The translations under genes were made by a program, and so were the position numbers. Shown in pieces: positions 27,480 to 38,094 of a stretch of 64,000 nucleotides of DNA. The stretch covers positions 2,091,927-2,155,926 of the forward strand of contig NZ_JACVQC010000001.1 of NCBI RefSeq assembly GCF_018881505.1, written 5' to 3'. The notes beneath the pieces are model-generated. The model was not told the DNA's origin. It saw nothing but the letters and a program-made list of their open reading frames with translations, and did no database searches. This stretch comes from Polynucleobacter sp. UK-Mo-2m-Kol15. Its GTDB lineage: Bacteria; Pseudomonadota; Gammaproteobacteria; Burkholderiales; Burkholderiaceae. Position 1 is the first letter of the stretch; each line of letters starts with the position of its first letter.

Positions 27480-30293
27480 TCAAGCATCTGAAGGGGCAAG
27501 AAAAATTTCTTGCCATAAAGCCAGCACCACCTCTCTTGCTTCTATCAGTTGAGGTTCAATCCCCAAATCTACCCGAGTCTTTTCTGCGCCATCTAAACGC
27601 AAGCGATGTTGACGCGCTCGGAGCAAGCGATATGCATCTCCCACCTGAAGAGCTATTGAGGCTTGAATTAAGCCCGCTGCGCCAGCAATTCTTAGCAAGG
27701 CAATATTTCCCAAGTTACCAATCAATTGTGGATAGGTGTTTGAAAATGCTAAGACTAAAAATTGCACGATAAATTCAATATCAACCATACCGCCAGCATC
27801 ATGCTTTAAATCAAAATCGGCGCTAGGATTTGGATGTCCGGCATGAACCTTACGACGCATTTCTAAAATCTCATGGCGTAGCACATCTACATCACGATCC
27901 TGACTTAAAACCTCAAAACGAACACCGTCAAAGAATTCGCCGACGATTCTTGACCCAGCCGAGAATCTTGCTCGGGTTAAAGCTTGGTGCTCCCAAACCC
28001 ATGCAGCGTTATCACCCTCGCGCAGTTGGTATTTCATAAACGCATTAGCATTGGTTACTAAAAATCCTGCCGAGCCATTTGGACGAAGACGGGTATCAAT
28101 TTCAAACAAGGTGCCAGTCGATGTGTAAGCAGTTAACCAGTTAATCATTCGTTTAGCCAGTAAGGCATAAATTTCTTGAGCCGCAAAATCGGATTCTTTG
28201 GCTTGATATAAAAAAACCAGGTCTAAGTCAGAGGCATATCCCAATTCTTTGCCGCCCAACTTTCCATAAGAGATCACAGCAAATAGCGGGACATCTGGAG
28301 GTAAATCAAATTTCTTAGCAACACCAGGCCAAACACGCTCAAAGGTAGTCTGTAATATTAAGTCTGCTAAGGCAGATAAATGATCGCTCACTTTCTCCAC
28401 AGAAAGCTCTTGATCAACTCCAATTCCCAAGTCGGCTAGCAAAGTGATAAAGGTTTCAGTGTGATGAGTAACGCGCAGAATATCCATTGCCTGCTCTGAG
28501 CCATCACCATCCGCCATCACGTCATCAAGACGCATATCTAAAGTCGCCTTTACTTCACGCCAATACTGCTCGGGGTCTTCAATTAGCGCCTTTTCAGTAC
28601 GCGAGTTGAGTAAGTAATCCAACAAATGGGGATGCCGAGTTAAATATTCTGCACCCCATTGAGAGGCTTTAAGTAAAGCCAAAACATTAAATAGTGCCTG
28701 AGGGTACTCCGACAAAATCGATAGATAGGCGCTACGTCGAGCAACTGCCTCCAATAAATCAAAGAAACGTAGCAATGCCTGATCTGCACTAATGGCAGTA
28801 GGTGGATCTACTTGCAAGCCGTCCGCAGCTTTGCGAATGAGATTGTTGAAAATGATTCTACTTTTCTCTGGTAACTGCCTTTGCTTGGAGCTATCAGTCC
28901 AGGCTAACCAACGTGCCACAGACTGTGGGAAAAGGCTATCGTTAGGCTCCCACCCAGCTGGCAATGAAGTATTGTCGAGGCGTGCAGCATCATCGAGCAC
29001 AAAAGCTTTTTCAAAATACTGAGCTACCGAGAGTTGGTATTTGTCGAGTTCGGATAAAAAGGTAGCCTGATCTTGAATTTGATTGGGGCCGAGCATGCTT
29101 GCAGCTAAGCGAGAGCGAGCATCTGCATCTTCAGGAAGATAGTGTGTCTGCTGGTCTTCCCACACCTGAATACGATGCTCTAAGTTTCGCAAGTAAACAT
29201 AGGCCGCCTTCAGATCGTCAACTTCTGCTGTGGGCAAAATACCCTGGCGCTTTACCAAATCCAATACTTCAAGGGTGGGTCGAATACGAAAGCGAGGATC
29301 TGTGCCACCACGCATTAACTGAAACATTTGCGCTAAGAACTCAATTTCACGTATACCGCCACGACCCAACTTAATATCCCGAGATCGGCCATGATGATTG
29401 GATGAGCGCTTCTCAGCTTCATGCTGTATCTGCGCATGTAATTCGCGAATGGAGGCAACCACACCGTAATCTAAATGGCGACGATAGACAAAGGGGCGAA
29501 TAAGTTGATCGAGCTCCCTCTCGCAATAGGCAAAGGCGGCTGATTCTGGCAAGGGTGAAATTAATCTACCCTTGATCCAAGCATAGCGCTCCCACTCTCT
29601 ACCCTGCACCAACAGATACTCCTCAAGCATGTCAAGACTACAAACTAGGGGGCCGGAATCTCCATTGGGCCTGAGGCGCATATCCACCCGAAATACAAAA
29701 CCATTTGCATCGTGCTCTGCCAATAGTTTGATTAAGCGCTTGCCCATTCGACTAAACCACTCGTGATAAGACAAGCTTTTAGGCCCATCCTGAGTATCGC
29801 CCTCATGCTCATACAAAAAGATGAGGTCGATATCAGAAGACAGGTTGAGTTCTAAGCCACCCAGCTTACCCATACCCACGACCATTAAAGGCATTTCGGA
29901 ATCTGTGACCTTGCTCCATGGGATACCAAAGCGACGCTGGAGGTCTACGCGAATATAGGCAATGGATAGGGCCACCACCTCCTCGGCAAAATGACTTAAG
30001 CCATGCGTCACCTCACTGAGATCAGCCATACCATTGAGGTCTCGGAAGGCAATCCAGAGCATCAGACGTTGTCTTGCGAGCCTCAAATCCGCCATAAATT
30101 GAGCCTCATCCTGCTCCGGAATAGCCAAAGCATCCTGACAGGGTCTTAATAAATCCCGAATGCCAGCAATATCGACTTTATGAGCGCCCTGAGACTGCAG
30201 CCAATCCACCCACTCAGGTCGAGAATTCAGCCAGCGCTGAGCATAGCTGGAGTGATGCTTTAAAAATTCAATCTGGGTAGCAAAATCGGTCAT
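27480..30293 (-). CDS. glnE: Bifunctional glutamine synthetase adenylyltransferase/adenylyl-removing enzyme
   Basis: It controls glutamine synthetase by adding or removing AMP in response to PII. The 937-residue protein carries two nucleotidyltransferase domains: the N-terminal one (GKLGGLELNLSSDIDLIFLY) is the adenylyl-removing half, the C-terminal one (GKLGGKELGYASDLDLVFLY) the adenylylating half. Both GxxD-x-D metal-binding patterns are intact. The helical PII-responsive domains lie between and after them. It diverges from the YhdP-like gene. Confidence 0.96.
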   Translation of the reverse strand: MTDFATQIEFLKHHSSYAQRWLNSRPEWVDWLQSQGAHKVDIAGIRDLLRPCQDALAIPEQDEAQFMADLRLARQRLMLWIAFRDLNGMADLSEVTHGLSHFAEEVVALSIAYIRVDLQRRFGIPWSKVTDSEMPLMVVGMGKLGGLELNLSSDIDLIFLYEHEGDTQDGPKSLSYHEWFSRMGKRLIKLLAEHDANGFVFRVDMRLRPNGDSGPLVCSLDMLEEYLLVQGREWERYAWIKGRLISPLPESAAFAYCERELDQLIRPFVYRRHLDYGVVASIRELHAQIQHEAEKRSSNHHGRSRDIKLGRGGIREIEFLAQMFQLMRGGTDPRFRIRPTLEVLDLVKRQGILPTAEVDDLKAAYVYLRNLEHRIQVWEDQQTHYLPEDADARSRLAASMLGPNQIQDQATFLSELDKYQLSVAQYFEKAFVLDDAARLDNTSLPAGWEPNDSLFPQSVARWLAWTDSSKQRQLPEKSRIIFNNLIRKAADGLQVDPPTAISADQALLRFFDLLEAVARRSAYLSILSEYPQALFNVLALLKASQWGAEYLTRHPHLLDYLLNSRTEKALIEDPEQYWREVKATLDMRLDDVMADGDGSEQAMDILRVTHHTETFITLLADLGIGVDQELSVEKVSDHLSALADLILQTTFERVWPGVAKKFDLPPDVPLFAVISYGKLGGKELGYASDLDLVFLYQAKESDFAAQEIYALLAKRMINWLTAYTSTGTLFEIDTRLRPNGSAGFLVTNANAFMKYQLREGDNAAWVWEHQALTRARFSAGSRIVGEFFDGVRFEVLSQDRDVDVLRHEILEMRRKVHAGHPNPSADFDLKHDAGGMVDIEFIVQFLVLAFSNTYPQLIGNLGNIALLRIAGAAGLIQASIALQVGDAYRLLRARQHRLRLDGAEKTRVDLGIEPQLIEAREVVLALWQEIFLAPSDA

Positions 30294-30334
30294 TTCTCCA
30301 TCTTAATCCGACTCTAGACTGAAACCACAGAAGC

Positions 30335-30364
30335 TTGGCGATCAACCAAATGCTGAACGATAAT
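30335..30364 (+). promoter_or_regulatory. Candidate promoter of the YhdP-like gene
   Basis: The -35 TTGGCG (30335-30340, 4/6) and -10 GATAAT (30359-30364, 5/6) are 18 bp apart. The -10 ends seven bases before the ATG, which again predicts a leaderless or nearly leaderless mRNA. Confidence 0.55.
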
Positions 30365-30371
30365 AGAGCCT

Positions 30372-33300
30372 ATGCTTAGCAACATCATTCGAACTCGCCT
30401 GCAGAGCTTGCTTCAACAACGTCCTCCAGGTTCTGGTGGCTCCTGGCGTAAGCGTGCCCTTATTCTTGCTGGAGTAACCGTTGCTTTTCTTGTCCTGGGT
30501 CATCTTGGAGTTCGTTTTGTTTTATGGCCCCAGATCGAGAAATCTAAACCCACCTTAGAACGTTTAATGAGTGCTCGCTTGGGTGCCAATGTCACGATGG
30601 ATGACGTGCAAGTATCGTGGACTGGAATGCGCCCAAGCTTTTCGATTAAAGGGTTGCGATTTAATAGTGCAAACACCCCTAACCCACCACTGCTCATTCA
30701 AAACATCAGCGGGCAACTGAGCTGGCTTTCCCTCTACCACCTGGCTCCCTATTTTCACGAGATTACACTTAATCAAGCTGAGTTATATGCACAGCGAGAT
30801 GCGAAAGGTGTGGTTTCGATTGCCGGAATTCCAATTCACAGCAACAACAATGATTTTGCTACCGAGAACTGGCTGCTCTCCCAAAACGATATCCAAATTA
30901 ATAATGCCAAAATTTTTTGGGAAGACCAACAAAGTCGAAAGTTAAAAACCTCTATTGAGCTTCAAAATGCACATCTAAAAAACGGTATTCGCAGTCATCA
31001 AGGCCAGCTACTGGCACAAACACCTTGGAGCCCAAGCCCAATTAAACTCCAGGTCGACTTTGTGCACCATCTTGGCGGACAGATGGGTGATTGGCGAGAC
31101 TGGGTTGGAAATTTTTCATGGGATCTGGCTGAGCTTAACCTCAGCCAAATTTCAAAAGACTTGAGCCTTCCACTTTATGACTTGGAGGGTAAGCTCAACT
31201 CCAAGGGCAGCCTGAAACTAGATGGTGGCATAACTAATGGCGGTCAACTGTCTCTTACTGCAGATCGCCTCAGAGTGCAATTAAATAAAAATGAGGAGCC
31301 TTTAGAGTTTGGTAGGCTGGAAACTGATTTAGTACAAGAGACGGATAGCGGCCTTAATTCCATCACAACAAAAACCTTGGCATGGCGCAATATTGATAGC
31401 CCCAAAACAGCACCGCTGGATAAATTAAGCCCGATTACCTTTCGCTGGCGTCCACCAAAGAATGGTGGAGAAATTAAAGAGTTTGGTTTCTCATCACCCA
31501 AAATACAAGTTGAAAATATTGCGCTCTTCGCACTCAATCTTCCCTTATCAAAAAAGATTCATCAGTGGATCAAAATTTCAAAAGCCAATGGCGAGCTAGA
31601 GAATGTGGAGATGAATTGGTCCGAAAGCCAATCCGCTTTATCAGCTCTGCCAATTCCCGGAAATTGGTTTTCTGCGAATAAGCTCGATTTCACAATCAGT
31701 GCAAAGCTCAACAACATTAGCTTCACTGGAGTCAATAAATCCATGCCCTCAGCATCGAATTTATCTGGCAATCTCCTGAGTAATCAAAAACAAGGTAGCT
31801 TCACACTAGACTCCAGCAATCTAGGGTTAGAGATGAGTGACTTTCTAACTGCATCGGAAATTCAACTAGATCGTGCAAAGGGTGCAATCAGTTGGTCTAA
31901 GCAAAAAGAGGGTTGGCTAATCAATGCCAAGAAACTGCAATTAAGTAATTCTGAAGTCACCACCAATTTTGATCTGAGCTATCTGATCGGCGCTCTCAAA
32001 CAACCCGATTACATGACCCTAAATATGGAGTTTGTTAAAGCCAAACTGGCAACAGCGCATCGATATTTACCAGCCACTATCAATAAAGATATCAGGCAAT
32101 ATCTCAGCAAAGCGTTTGAAGCTGGAGACATCCAGAATGGTACCCTTCACATCAAGGGAGACCCCGATCAAATCCCTTTTCCCACGGAAAAGATTGGACA
32201 ATTCACACTCCATCTCCCTTTTTCCAAGGCCATCTTTAAACCAAGTCCCTTGCTACCAAGCGCCCAAGGTGTTTGGCAAGCATTTAGCAATGTCAGCGGC
32301 AATATCGACATCAATCAAGCACTCTTAAACATCGATATCGATAGAGCAGACTATAAAAAAGTAGCTCTGACAAACGTCAAATCCCAAATTGCCAATCTAA
32401 GCGCCAAAAATCTAAGCATACAAATCCATGGCTTGGCGGATGGTGATGGCTCTGAAATCCTCGACTATCTATTTGCATCGCCTATAGGCATACAACAAGC
32501 CAGCTTAGCCAAGAATCTCGCCTTAAAAGGTCCAGTTAACTTAGGTCTTGACTTAAATATCCCGCTATCCGGAAATGACGATGTCAAATTCGACGCAAAA
32601 ATTAACCTTCCCGGTAATCAAGTGCAATGGGGGGAAATTCCTCCACTGGAAAATCTGAAGGGTAAGATAAGAATTACGGAGACCAATCCAGAGCTTGAGA
32701 ATGTAACGGCAAACTTTTTAGGCGGGTCCTTCAAGATAGCGAGCGCGCCATCTTCAGCTGGTAATACAAGCTTTAGTATCGGAGGCAACATCAATGCCAG
32801 CTTCCTCAAAGATTACATTTCAGGAAATTTACAATCTCAAGTGCACCCAGCGCTACTCACTGCGATGGGTGGATCAGCCAAATACGAAGGCCTAATTAAT
32901 GTTAATAAAACAGGCAGTCAAACCAACCTGAAGTTTGATTTACGCAATTGGTCGAGTGCCGCCCCCGTACCCGCCCAGAAATTAGTCGGCGCACCCATGT
33001 TAGGCGAGCTAAACCTAAAAACCTATGCTGTAAGTAAAAACAATCTAATAAGTGCCGACTGGACAGGAAAATTGGGAGATCAATATTTTCTCCAAGGAAA
33101 TCTTAATTCCACTAACGAGATAAAAAATGCATTGGGAATAGGATCTCCAGCATCATTACCTCAGCAAGGTCTTTCACTTCACCTCGTCAGTAATGAACTC
33201 GATCTTGATCAGTGGATAGAATTTATAGGAACAGGAAAACCAAAAACCATAACGAGTGATAGCAAGCATTTGAATGCCGAGGAAAACGATATACAAATCT

Positions 33301-34514
33301 CTGCTCAAGTTAAAAATTTAATCGTCATGGATCGTGAATGGCCCGATTTCAGCATGCAATCCCATCAAAAAAATGCTGTCTGGCAACTGCGCTTGAATTC
33401 ACCTCAAATTGCTGGCCAAGTTCAATGGCATCCAAGCAGTAGTGATCACCCTAGCGGATTCATCTCTGGAAAGCTTGCGCGACTCAATGTCTCAGATCAA
33501 CGCATATCTTCCGACTTGGTCGCTAAGGAAGATTCAACAAAAAAATCGACTGCACTTAAAACACCCGTCAGCCCAAATGCTATTCCGAGCTTAGATTTAA
33601 CGATCGATGATTTAAGTTGGACAAGGGCAAGATTGGGTGCGGTCAAGATTAAATCTAAAACTAGCAACGACCTAATGAAGCTTGAGTCAATTCAGATCAA
33701 TAATCCACAAGGAAACTCCATCATCAAAGGTCAATGGAATGCTCGTAATGCAAATACTGCAGAACAGAGCTCTGTAATCGTGGATACCGACATTAAAGAT
33801 GCAGGTCAAATTATTGCGCACTGGAGCAATACCAAATCTGTGGAGGGCGGAGAAGGCAAGCTCAATGCCTCACTCTCGTGGTCTGGCACGCTCTTTTCCC
33901 CAGATTTTGACTCTCTTGCTGGCGAGGCCAGCCTTGATCTCGCTAAAGGTCGTTTACTAGAGGTGAATTCTGACGGAGCAAAGTTACTTGATGTTCTTAG
34001 TCTACAAAGCTTATTCAGATTTGCAACTTTAGACCTAAAAGGCAGCCTTGGTAACCTGACTACTAAAGGTACTCCTTTTAATTCCATCACTAGTAATTTT
34101 GAGATAGCGCAAGGAATCGCACAAACCAAGCAATTCACCATGATTTTGGATCAGGCTCGTGTGGCCATGACGGGACAAATTAACGTCCCCAAAGAAACTC
34201 AAGATTTACGAATCACCATCTTCCCCACGATTGATGCTACGGCTGGCTCGCTGGCAGCATTTGTAATTAACCCCATCATTGGCCTAGGGGCTGTGTTGGG
34301 CCAATACCTCATTACTAATCAAATTAATCGTACGATGCAAACAGATTATTTGATTCAGGGCTCCTGGGAAAATCCGGAGGTGATTCCACTTGATCAGCAG
34401 GGTCAACCTCTAGACTCCAAGACTCTAGAGACAATTCGCACTAAAAATCTACTAATCGAACAAGCTAAGCCAAGCTCGCCGAATTCAACCCCTGCAGGCC
34501 TGCCCGTAAACTAA
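30372..34514 (+). CDS. YhdP family AsmA-like envelope protein (DUF3971)
   Basis: A 1380-residue protein, the largest in the window. It has one N-terminal transmembrane helix (RALILAGVTVAFLVLGHLGV, ~28-47) and then a very long periplasmic region of repeating beta-strand character with an AsmA-like C-terminal part (LKGSLGNLTTKGTPFNSI...). YhdP and relatives are proposed to bridge the periplasm and move phospholipids to the outer membrane; a role here is by family only. It forms a plus-strand run with the amidase, tldD and aroG; yhdP-tldD neighbourhood is conserved in proteobacteria. Confidence 0.9.
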   Translation: MLSNIIRTRLQSLLQQRPPGSGGSWRKRALILAGVTVAFLVLGHLGVRFVLWPQIEKSKPTLERLMSARLGANVTMDDVQVSWTGMRPSFSIKGLRFNSANTPNPPLLIQNISGQLSWLSLYHLAPYFHEITLNQAELYAQRDAKGVVSIAGIPIHSNNNDFATENWLLSQNDIQINNAKIFWEDQQSRKLKTSIELQNAHLKNGIRSHQGQLLAQTPWSPSPIKLQVDFVHHLGGQMGDWRDWVGNFSWDLAELNLSQISKDLSLPLYDLEGKLNSKGSLKLDGGITNGGQLSLTADRLRVQLNKNEEPLEFGRLETDLVQETDSGLNSITTKTLAWRNIDSPKTAPLDKLSPITFRWRPPKNGGEIKEFGFSSPKIQVENIALFALNLPLSKKIHQWIKISKANGELENVEMNWSESQSALSALPIPGNWFSANKLDFTISAKLNNISFTGVNKSMPSASNLSGNLLSNQKQGSFTLDSSNLGLEMSDFLTASEIQLDRAKGAISWSKQKEGWLINAKKLQLSNSEVTTNFDLSYLIGALKQPDYMTLNMEFVKAKLATAHRYLPATINKDIRQYLSKAFEAGDIQNGTLHIKGDPDQIPFPTEKIGQFTLHLPFSKAIFKPSPLLPSAQGVWQAFSNVSGNIDINQALLNIDIDRADYKKVALTNVKSQIANLSAKNLSIQIHGLADGDGSEILDYLFASPIGIQQASLAKNLALKGPVNLGLDLNIPLSGNDDVKFDAKINLPGNQVQWGEIPPLENLKGKIRITETNPELENVTANFLGGSFKIASAPSSAGNTSFSIGGNINASFLKDYISGNLQSQVHPALLTAMGGSAKYEGLINVNKTGSQTNLKFDLRNWSSAAPVPAQKLVGAPMLGELNLKTYAVSKNNLISADWTGKLGDQYFLQGNLNSTNEIKNALGIGSPASLPQQGLSLHLVSNELDLDQWIEFIGTGKPKTITSDSKHLNAEENDIQISAQVKNLIVMDREWPDFSMQSHQKNAVWQLRLNSPQIAGQVQWHPSSSDHPSGFISGKLARLNVSDQRISSDLVAKEDSTKKSTALKTPVSPNAIPSLDLTIDDLSWTRARLGAVKIKSKTSNDLMKLESIQINNPQGNSIIKGQWNARNANTAEQSSVIVDTDIKDAGQIIAHWSNTKSVEGGEGKLNASLSWSGTLFSPDFDSLAGEASLDLAKGRLLEVNSDGAKLLDVLSLQSLFRFATLDLKGSLGNLTTKGTPFNSITSNFEIAQGIAQTKQFTMILDQARVAMTGQINVPKETQDLRITIFPTIDATAGSLAAFVINPIIGLGAVLGQYLITNQINRTMQTDYLIQGSWENPEVIPLDQQGQPLDSKTLETIRTKNLLIEQAKPSSPNSTPAGLPVN

Positions 34515-34545
34515 AGCATCTCTCCCGAAACATCAGGATAAGCAA

Positions 34546-35379
34546 ATGAATATGCCAAGAAGTAATTCTGAACTCAATATGGCATCGATACAAATGGTAT
34601 CGACCCCTAGCATTAATGAGAATCTAGACGTTGCAGCACGTTTAACTAAAATTGCAGCAAATAATGGGGCTCAGCTTGCCGTGCTACCAGAATATTTTTG
34701 CTTAATGGGCCTGAAAGATACCGACAAGGTACATGTGCGAGAAGTCGCAGGTTCCGGCCCGATTCAAGAGCGTCTTGCTGCAATAGCTCAAGAAAATAAT
34801 ATTTATCTTGTTGCAGGCACCATTCCCCTAGAGGCTAAACAATCCAACAAAGTTCTCAACACCTCTCTAGTGTTTGATCCAGAGGGAAAACAAATCGCTC
34901 GCTACGACAAAATACATTTGTTTGGTTTTCAAACTGAAACCGAGCGCTATGAAGAATCTGAAACTATTGCGGCAGGCAGTAATCCATGTCACTTCACAAT
35001 CAAAGTCAATGAGCTTGAATGGCATTTTGGCTTGAGTATTTGCTACGACTTACGCTTTCCCGAACTGTACCGCCTCCTTGGACAAGTTGATTGCCACATC
35101 CTTCCAGCCGCATTTACCTACACTACTGGCAAAGATCATTGGGAGATTCTTCTGCGTGCACGCGCTATTGAAAACCAATGCTACGTACTATCTTCAGCGC
35201 AAGGTGGTCTCCACCTGAATCGCCGACGCACGTGGGGCGAGAGTATGTTTATTGGCCCTTGGGGTGAGGTATTAAGTAATCTGCCCGAAGGCGAAGGCTT
35301 TATTCAGGGCACACTCAGCAAAGATAAATTAAAAGAGGTACGCTCTAAGCTACCCGCACTAAATCATCGCAAGCTTTAA
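34546..35379 (+). CDS. Nitrilase-superfamily carbon-nitrogen hydrolase (Nit-type amidase)
   Basis: A 277-residue hydrolase with the Glu-Lys-Cys triad of the superfamily: glutamate in AVLPEYFCLMG, lysine in YDKIHLFGF and cysteine in LSICYDLRFPELYR. It resembles the Nit1/NitA group, some members of which deaminate a damaged form of glutathione. The substrate here is not certain. It lies 31 bp after the YhdP-like gene and 24 bp before tldD, as in many Betaproteobacteria. Confidence 0.9.
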   Translation: MNMPRSNSELNMASIQMVSTPSINENLDVAARLTKIAANNGAQLAVLPEYFCLMGLKDTDKVHVREVAGSGPIQERLAAIAQENNIYLVAGTIPLEAKQSNKVLNTSLVFDPEGKQIARYDKIHLFGFQTETERYEESETIAAGSNPCHFTIKVNELEWHFGLSICYDLRFPELYRLLGQVDCHILPAAFTYTTGKDHWEILLRARAIENQCYVLSSAQGGLHLNRRRTWGESMFIGPWGEVLSNLPEGEGFIQGTLSKDKLKEVRSKLPALNHRKL

Positions 35380-35403
35380 AACAGAAAGTTCAGCAAAATC
35401 AAA

Positions 35404-36894
35404 ATGAGAGCACCAGAAGCATTATTTCCAAGTGATTGGACTAAGCCCAAGAAACAGGCCGACCTTCTCAAGCTAGCTAAATCTATTTTGCTGGAGCCAA
35501 CCGGCCTGTCTGAGCAAGATTTGCATCACACCTTTGGCGATATGTTTACGCATCAGCTCGATGATGCCGATCTGTATTTCCAACATACCCGAAGCGAAAG
35601 CTGGAGTCTTGAGGAGGGCATTGTTAAATCGGGTAGCTTCAATATTGACCAAGGCGTTGGTGTGCGTGCGATTTATGGAGATAAAACTGCCTTTGCTTAC
35701 TCTGACGAAATTAATTTAGAGGCTCTCAATAAGGCAGCCAAATCCACTCGAGTTATTGGGCCTCAAGGCGGAACACGGGCTGTTGCAAGCAAAATATTTA
35801 CCCCCGTCTCTAACGGCCTCTACTCAGACCTAAATCCCCTAGACTCTCTCGCCCCTCAAGAAAAGATTGCTTTACTTGAAGGAATTGAGCGTCGCGCAAA
35901 AGCGCGTGACCCACGCATTATTCAAGTCATGGCCAGCCTAGCCGGCGAGTTTGACGTAGTGCTAGTAGTGAGGGCTGATGGTTTATTGGCTGCTGATGTG
36001 CGACCACTGGTGCGGGTATCGGTTCATGTGATTGCTGAGCAAAATGGTCGTCGCGAATCTGGATCATCAGGGGGTGGTGCTCGTCATGATTATCACTACT
36101 TCAACACTGAACTCATTAATCAATATGTTGATGAGGCTGTTGATGGTGCATTGATTAACTTAGACTCTCGCCCTGCTCCGGCGGGCCCAATGACGGTAGT
36201 TATGGGGCCAGGATGGCCTGGAGTGCTGCTGCATGAAGCGGTAGGTCATGGCCTTGAAGGTGACTTTAATCGTAAGGGTTCTTCCGCTTTTGCTGGTCGC
36301 ATTGGACAACGCGTTGCCGCTAAGGGCGTCACCGTAGTAGATGACGGAACACTGTCCGGTCGCCGCGGCTCACTCAATATTGATGATGAAGGCACACCCA
36401 CCCAATGCACCACTTTGATCGAAGATGGTATTTTGAAGGGCTATATTCAGGACAGTCTGAATGCCCGGCTCATGAATATGCCCCTAACCGGCAATGGTCG
36501 ACGTGAGAGCTTTGCCTCCTTACCAATGCCCCGCATGACTAATACCTATATGTTGGCCGGCAAGGATGATCCCCAAGAAATCGTAGCCAGCATTAAACGT
36601 GGCCTGTATGCAGTGAACTTTGGGGGTGGGCAGGTCGACATCACTAGCGGTAAATTCGTGTTTTCAGCCTCAGAAGCCTATTGGGTGGAAAACGGCAAAA
36701 TTCAATATCCCGTCAAAGGCGCCACCATTATCGGCAGTGGCCCAGAGTCCCTAAAACAGGTCTCTATGATCGGAAATGACCTGAAATTAGACGGCGGTAT
36801 TGGGGTTTGTGGCAAAGAGGGGCAGAGCGTCCCAGTGGGCGTTGGACAGCCAACTTTACGCATCGATAGCCTGACTGTCGGAGGAACTGCTTAA
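35404..36894 (+). CDS. tldD: Metalloprotease TldD
   Basis: With TldE/PmbA it forms a protease that processes or degrades peptides; in some bacteria it matures microcins or degrades CcdA. The 496-residue protein has the zinc motif HEAVGHGLEGD (HExxxH) near residue 279, preceded by GPGWPGVLL, and the C-terminal DITSGKFVFSASEAYWVENG block. No tldE/pmbA partner is in the window. Confidence 0.95.
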   Translation: MRAPEALFPSDWTKPKKQADLLKLAKSILLEPTGLSEQDLHHTFGDMFTHQLDDADLYFQHTRSESWSLEEGIVKSGSFNIDQGVGVRAIYGDKTAFAYSDEINLEALNKAAKSTRVIGPQGGTRAVASKIFTPVSNGLYSDLNPLDSLAPQEKIALLEGIERRAKARDPRIIQVMASLAGEFDVVLVVRADGLLAADVRPLVRVSVHVIAEQNGRRESGSSGGGARHDYHYFNTELINQYVDEAVDGALINLDSRPAPAGPMTVVMGPGWPGVLLHEAVGHGLEGDFNRKGSSAFAGRIGQRVAAKGVTVVDDGTLSGRRGSLNIDDEGTPTQCTTLIEDGILKGYIQDSLNARLMNMPLTGNGRRESFASLPMPRMTNTYMLAGKDDPQEIVASIKRGLYAVNFGGGQVDITSGKFVFSASEAYWVENGKIQYPVKGATIIGSGPESLKQVSMIGNDLKLDGGIGVCGKEGQSVPVGVGQPTLRIDSLTVGGTA

Positions 36895-36913
36895 TACGGC
36901 TTAAAATAGTCTT

Positions 36914-38038
36914 ATGAGCCAACAAAATACCAATCCCGCAAACTGGTACTCTGCCGTTGATAAAACGTCAGATACAGATGATCAACGTATTCAGAACATT
37001 ACTGTCCTGCCACCGCCAGAGCATTTGATTCGCTTCTTCCCAATCTCTGGGACTCCTACTGAAGCGCTCATCAGCAAGACTCGCAAAAAGATTCGCGACA
37101 TTATTCATGGCAAAGATGACCGCCTCTTAGTCATCATTGGACCTTGTTCCATTCATGATCCACGTGCTGCCTTAGAGTACTGCCAGCGACTACTAGCAGA
37201 ACGTAATCGTTTTGCTGGTGAACTCGAAATTGTGATGCGCGTCTATTTTGAAAAACCACGCACAACCGTTGGCTGGAAGGGTTTGATTAATGACCCCTAC
37301 TTAGATGAAAGCTTTCGTATTGAAGAAGGTTTACGAATGGCTCGTCAGGTGCTGATGGAAATCAATCGCCTTGGTATGCCAGCTGGTAGCGAATTCTTGG
37401 ACGTTATCTCTCCGCAATATATTGCTGACCTTATTTCTTGGGGCGCTATCGGAGCACGCACAACGGAAAGCCAAGTGCATCGCGAACTGGCTTCAGGCCT
37501 CTCCGCACCAATCGGATTTAAAAACGGCACTGATGGCAATATCAAGATTGCGACCGATGCTATTCAAGCAGCTGGCCGCCCGCACCATTTTTTATCGGTT
37601 CATAAGAATGGTCAGGTTTCTATCGTTGAAACTAAAGGCAATAAAGATTGTCACGTTATTTTGCGCGGTGGTAAAGAGCCTAACTATGAAGCGCAGTATG
37701 TTCAAGCAGCCTGCTCTGAGCTAGCAGCAGCAAAGCTTCCAGCCGGTTTGATGGTTGACCTATCGCATGCAAACTCTAGCAAAAAACATGAGCGACAAAT
37801 TGTGGTGGCAGAAAATATTGCCGAGCAAATTGAATCTGGCTCAGATCAAATTTTTGGTGTGATGATTGAAAGTCATCTAAATGATGGCGCACAGAAATTT
37901 TCACCAGGAAAAGATGATCCGAACAAGTTGGAGTATGGCAAAAGTATTACTGACGCCTGCATTAACTGGGAAGATTCAGTTAATGTATTGCAACGCTTAG
38001 CTCTAGCCGTAAAGAATCGCAGAAAAGCAAAGAAATAA
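36914..38038 (+). CDS. aroG: 3-deoxy-7-phosphoheptulonate synthase (type I DAHP synthase)
   Basis: First enzyme of the shikimate pathway, condensing PEP with erythrose 4-phosphate. The 374-residue protein has LVIIGPCSIHDPRAALEYCQRL, MRVYFEKPRTTVGWKGLINDP, GFKNGTDGNI and LMVDLSHANSSKKH. It is a class I-alpha (AroF/G/H) enzyme; which amino acid feeds back on it cannot be told, so the symbol is provisional. TAAAAT ends six bases before the ATG and no Shine-Dalgarno is present. Confidence 0.93.
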   Translation: MSQQNTNPANWYSAVDKTSDTDDQRIQNITVLPPPEHLIRFFPISGTPTEALISKTRKKIRDIIHGKDDRLLVIIGPCSIHDPRAALEYCQRLLAERNRFAGELEIVMRVYFEKPRTTVGWKGLINDPYLDESFRIEEGLRMARQVLMEINRLGMPAGSEFLDVISPQYIADLISWGAIGARTTESQVHRELASGLSAPIGFKNGTDGNIKIATDAIQAAGRPHHFLSVHKNGQVSIVETKGNKDCHVILRGGKEPNYEAQYVQAACSELAAAKLPAGLMVDLSHANSSKKHERQIVVAENIAEQIESGSDQIFGVMIESHLNDGAQKFSPGKDDPNKLEYGKSITDACINWEDSVNVLQRLALAVKNRRKAKK

Positions 38039-38061
38039 AGTAAGGCAGCTTTATTAACCTC

Positions 38062-38094
38062 AAAAGAGACTAATTTATTTAGTCTCTTTTTTTT
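38062..38094 (+). terminator. aroG terminator overlapping the adenosyltransferase 3' end
   Basis: A ten-base perfect stem AAAAGAGACT/AGTCTCTTTT with a nine-base loop, followed by more T. Its right arm lies inside the last codons of the convergent adenosyltransferase gene, whose stop (38075-38077) sits in the loop. Confidence 0.9.
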
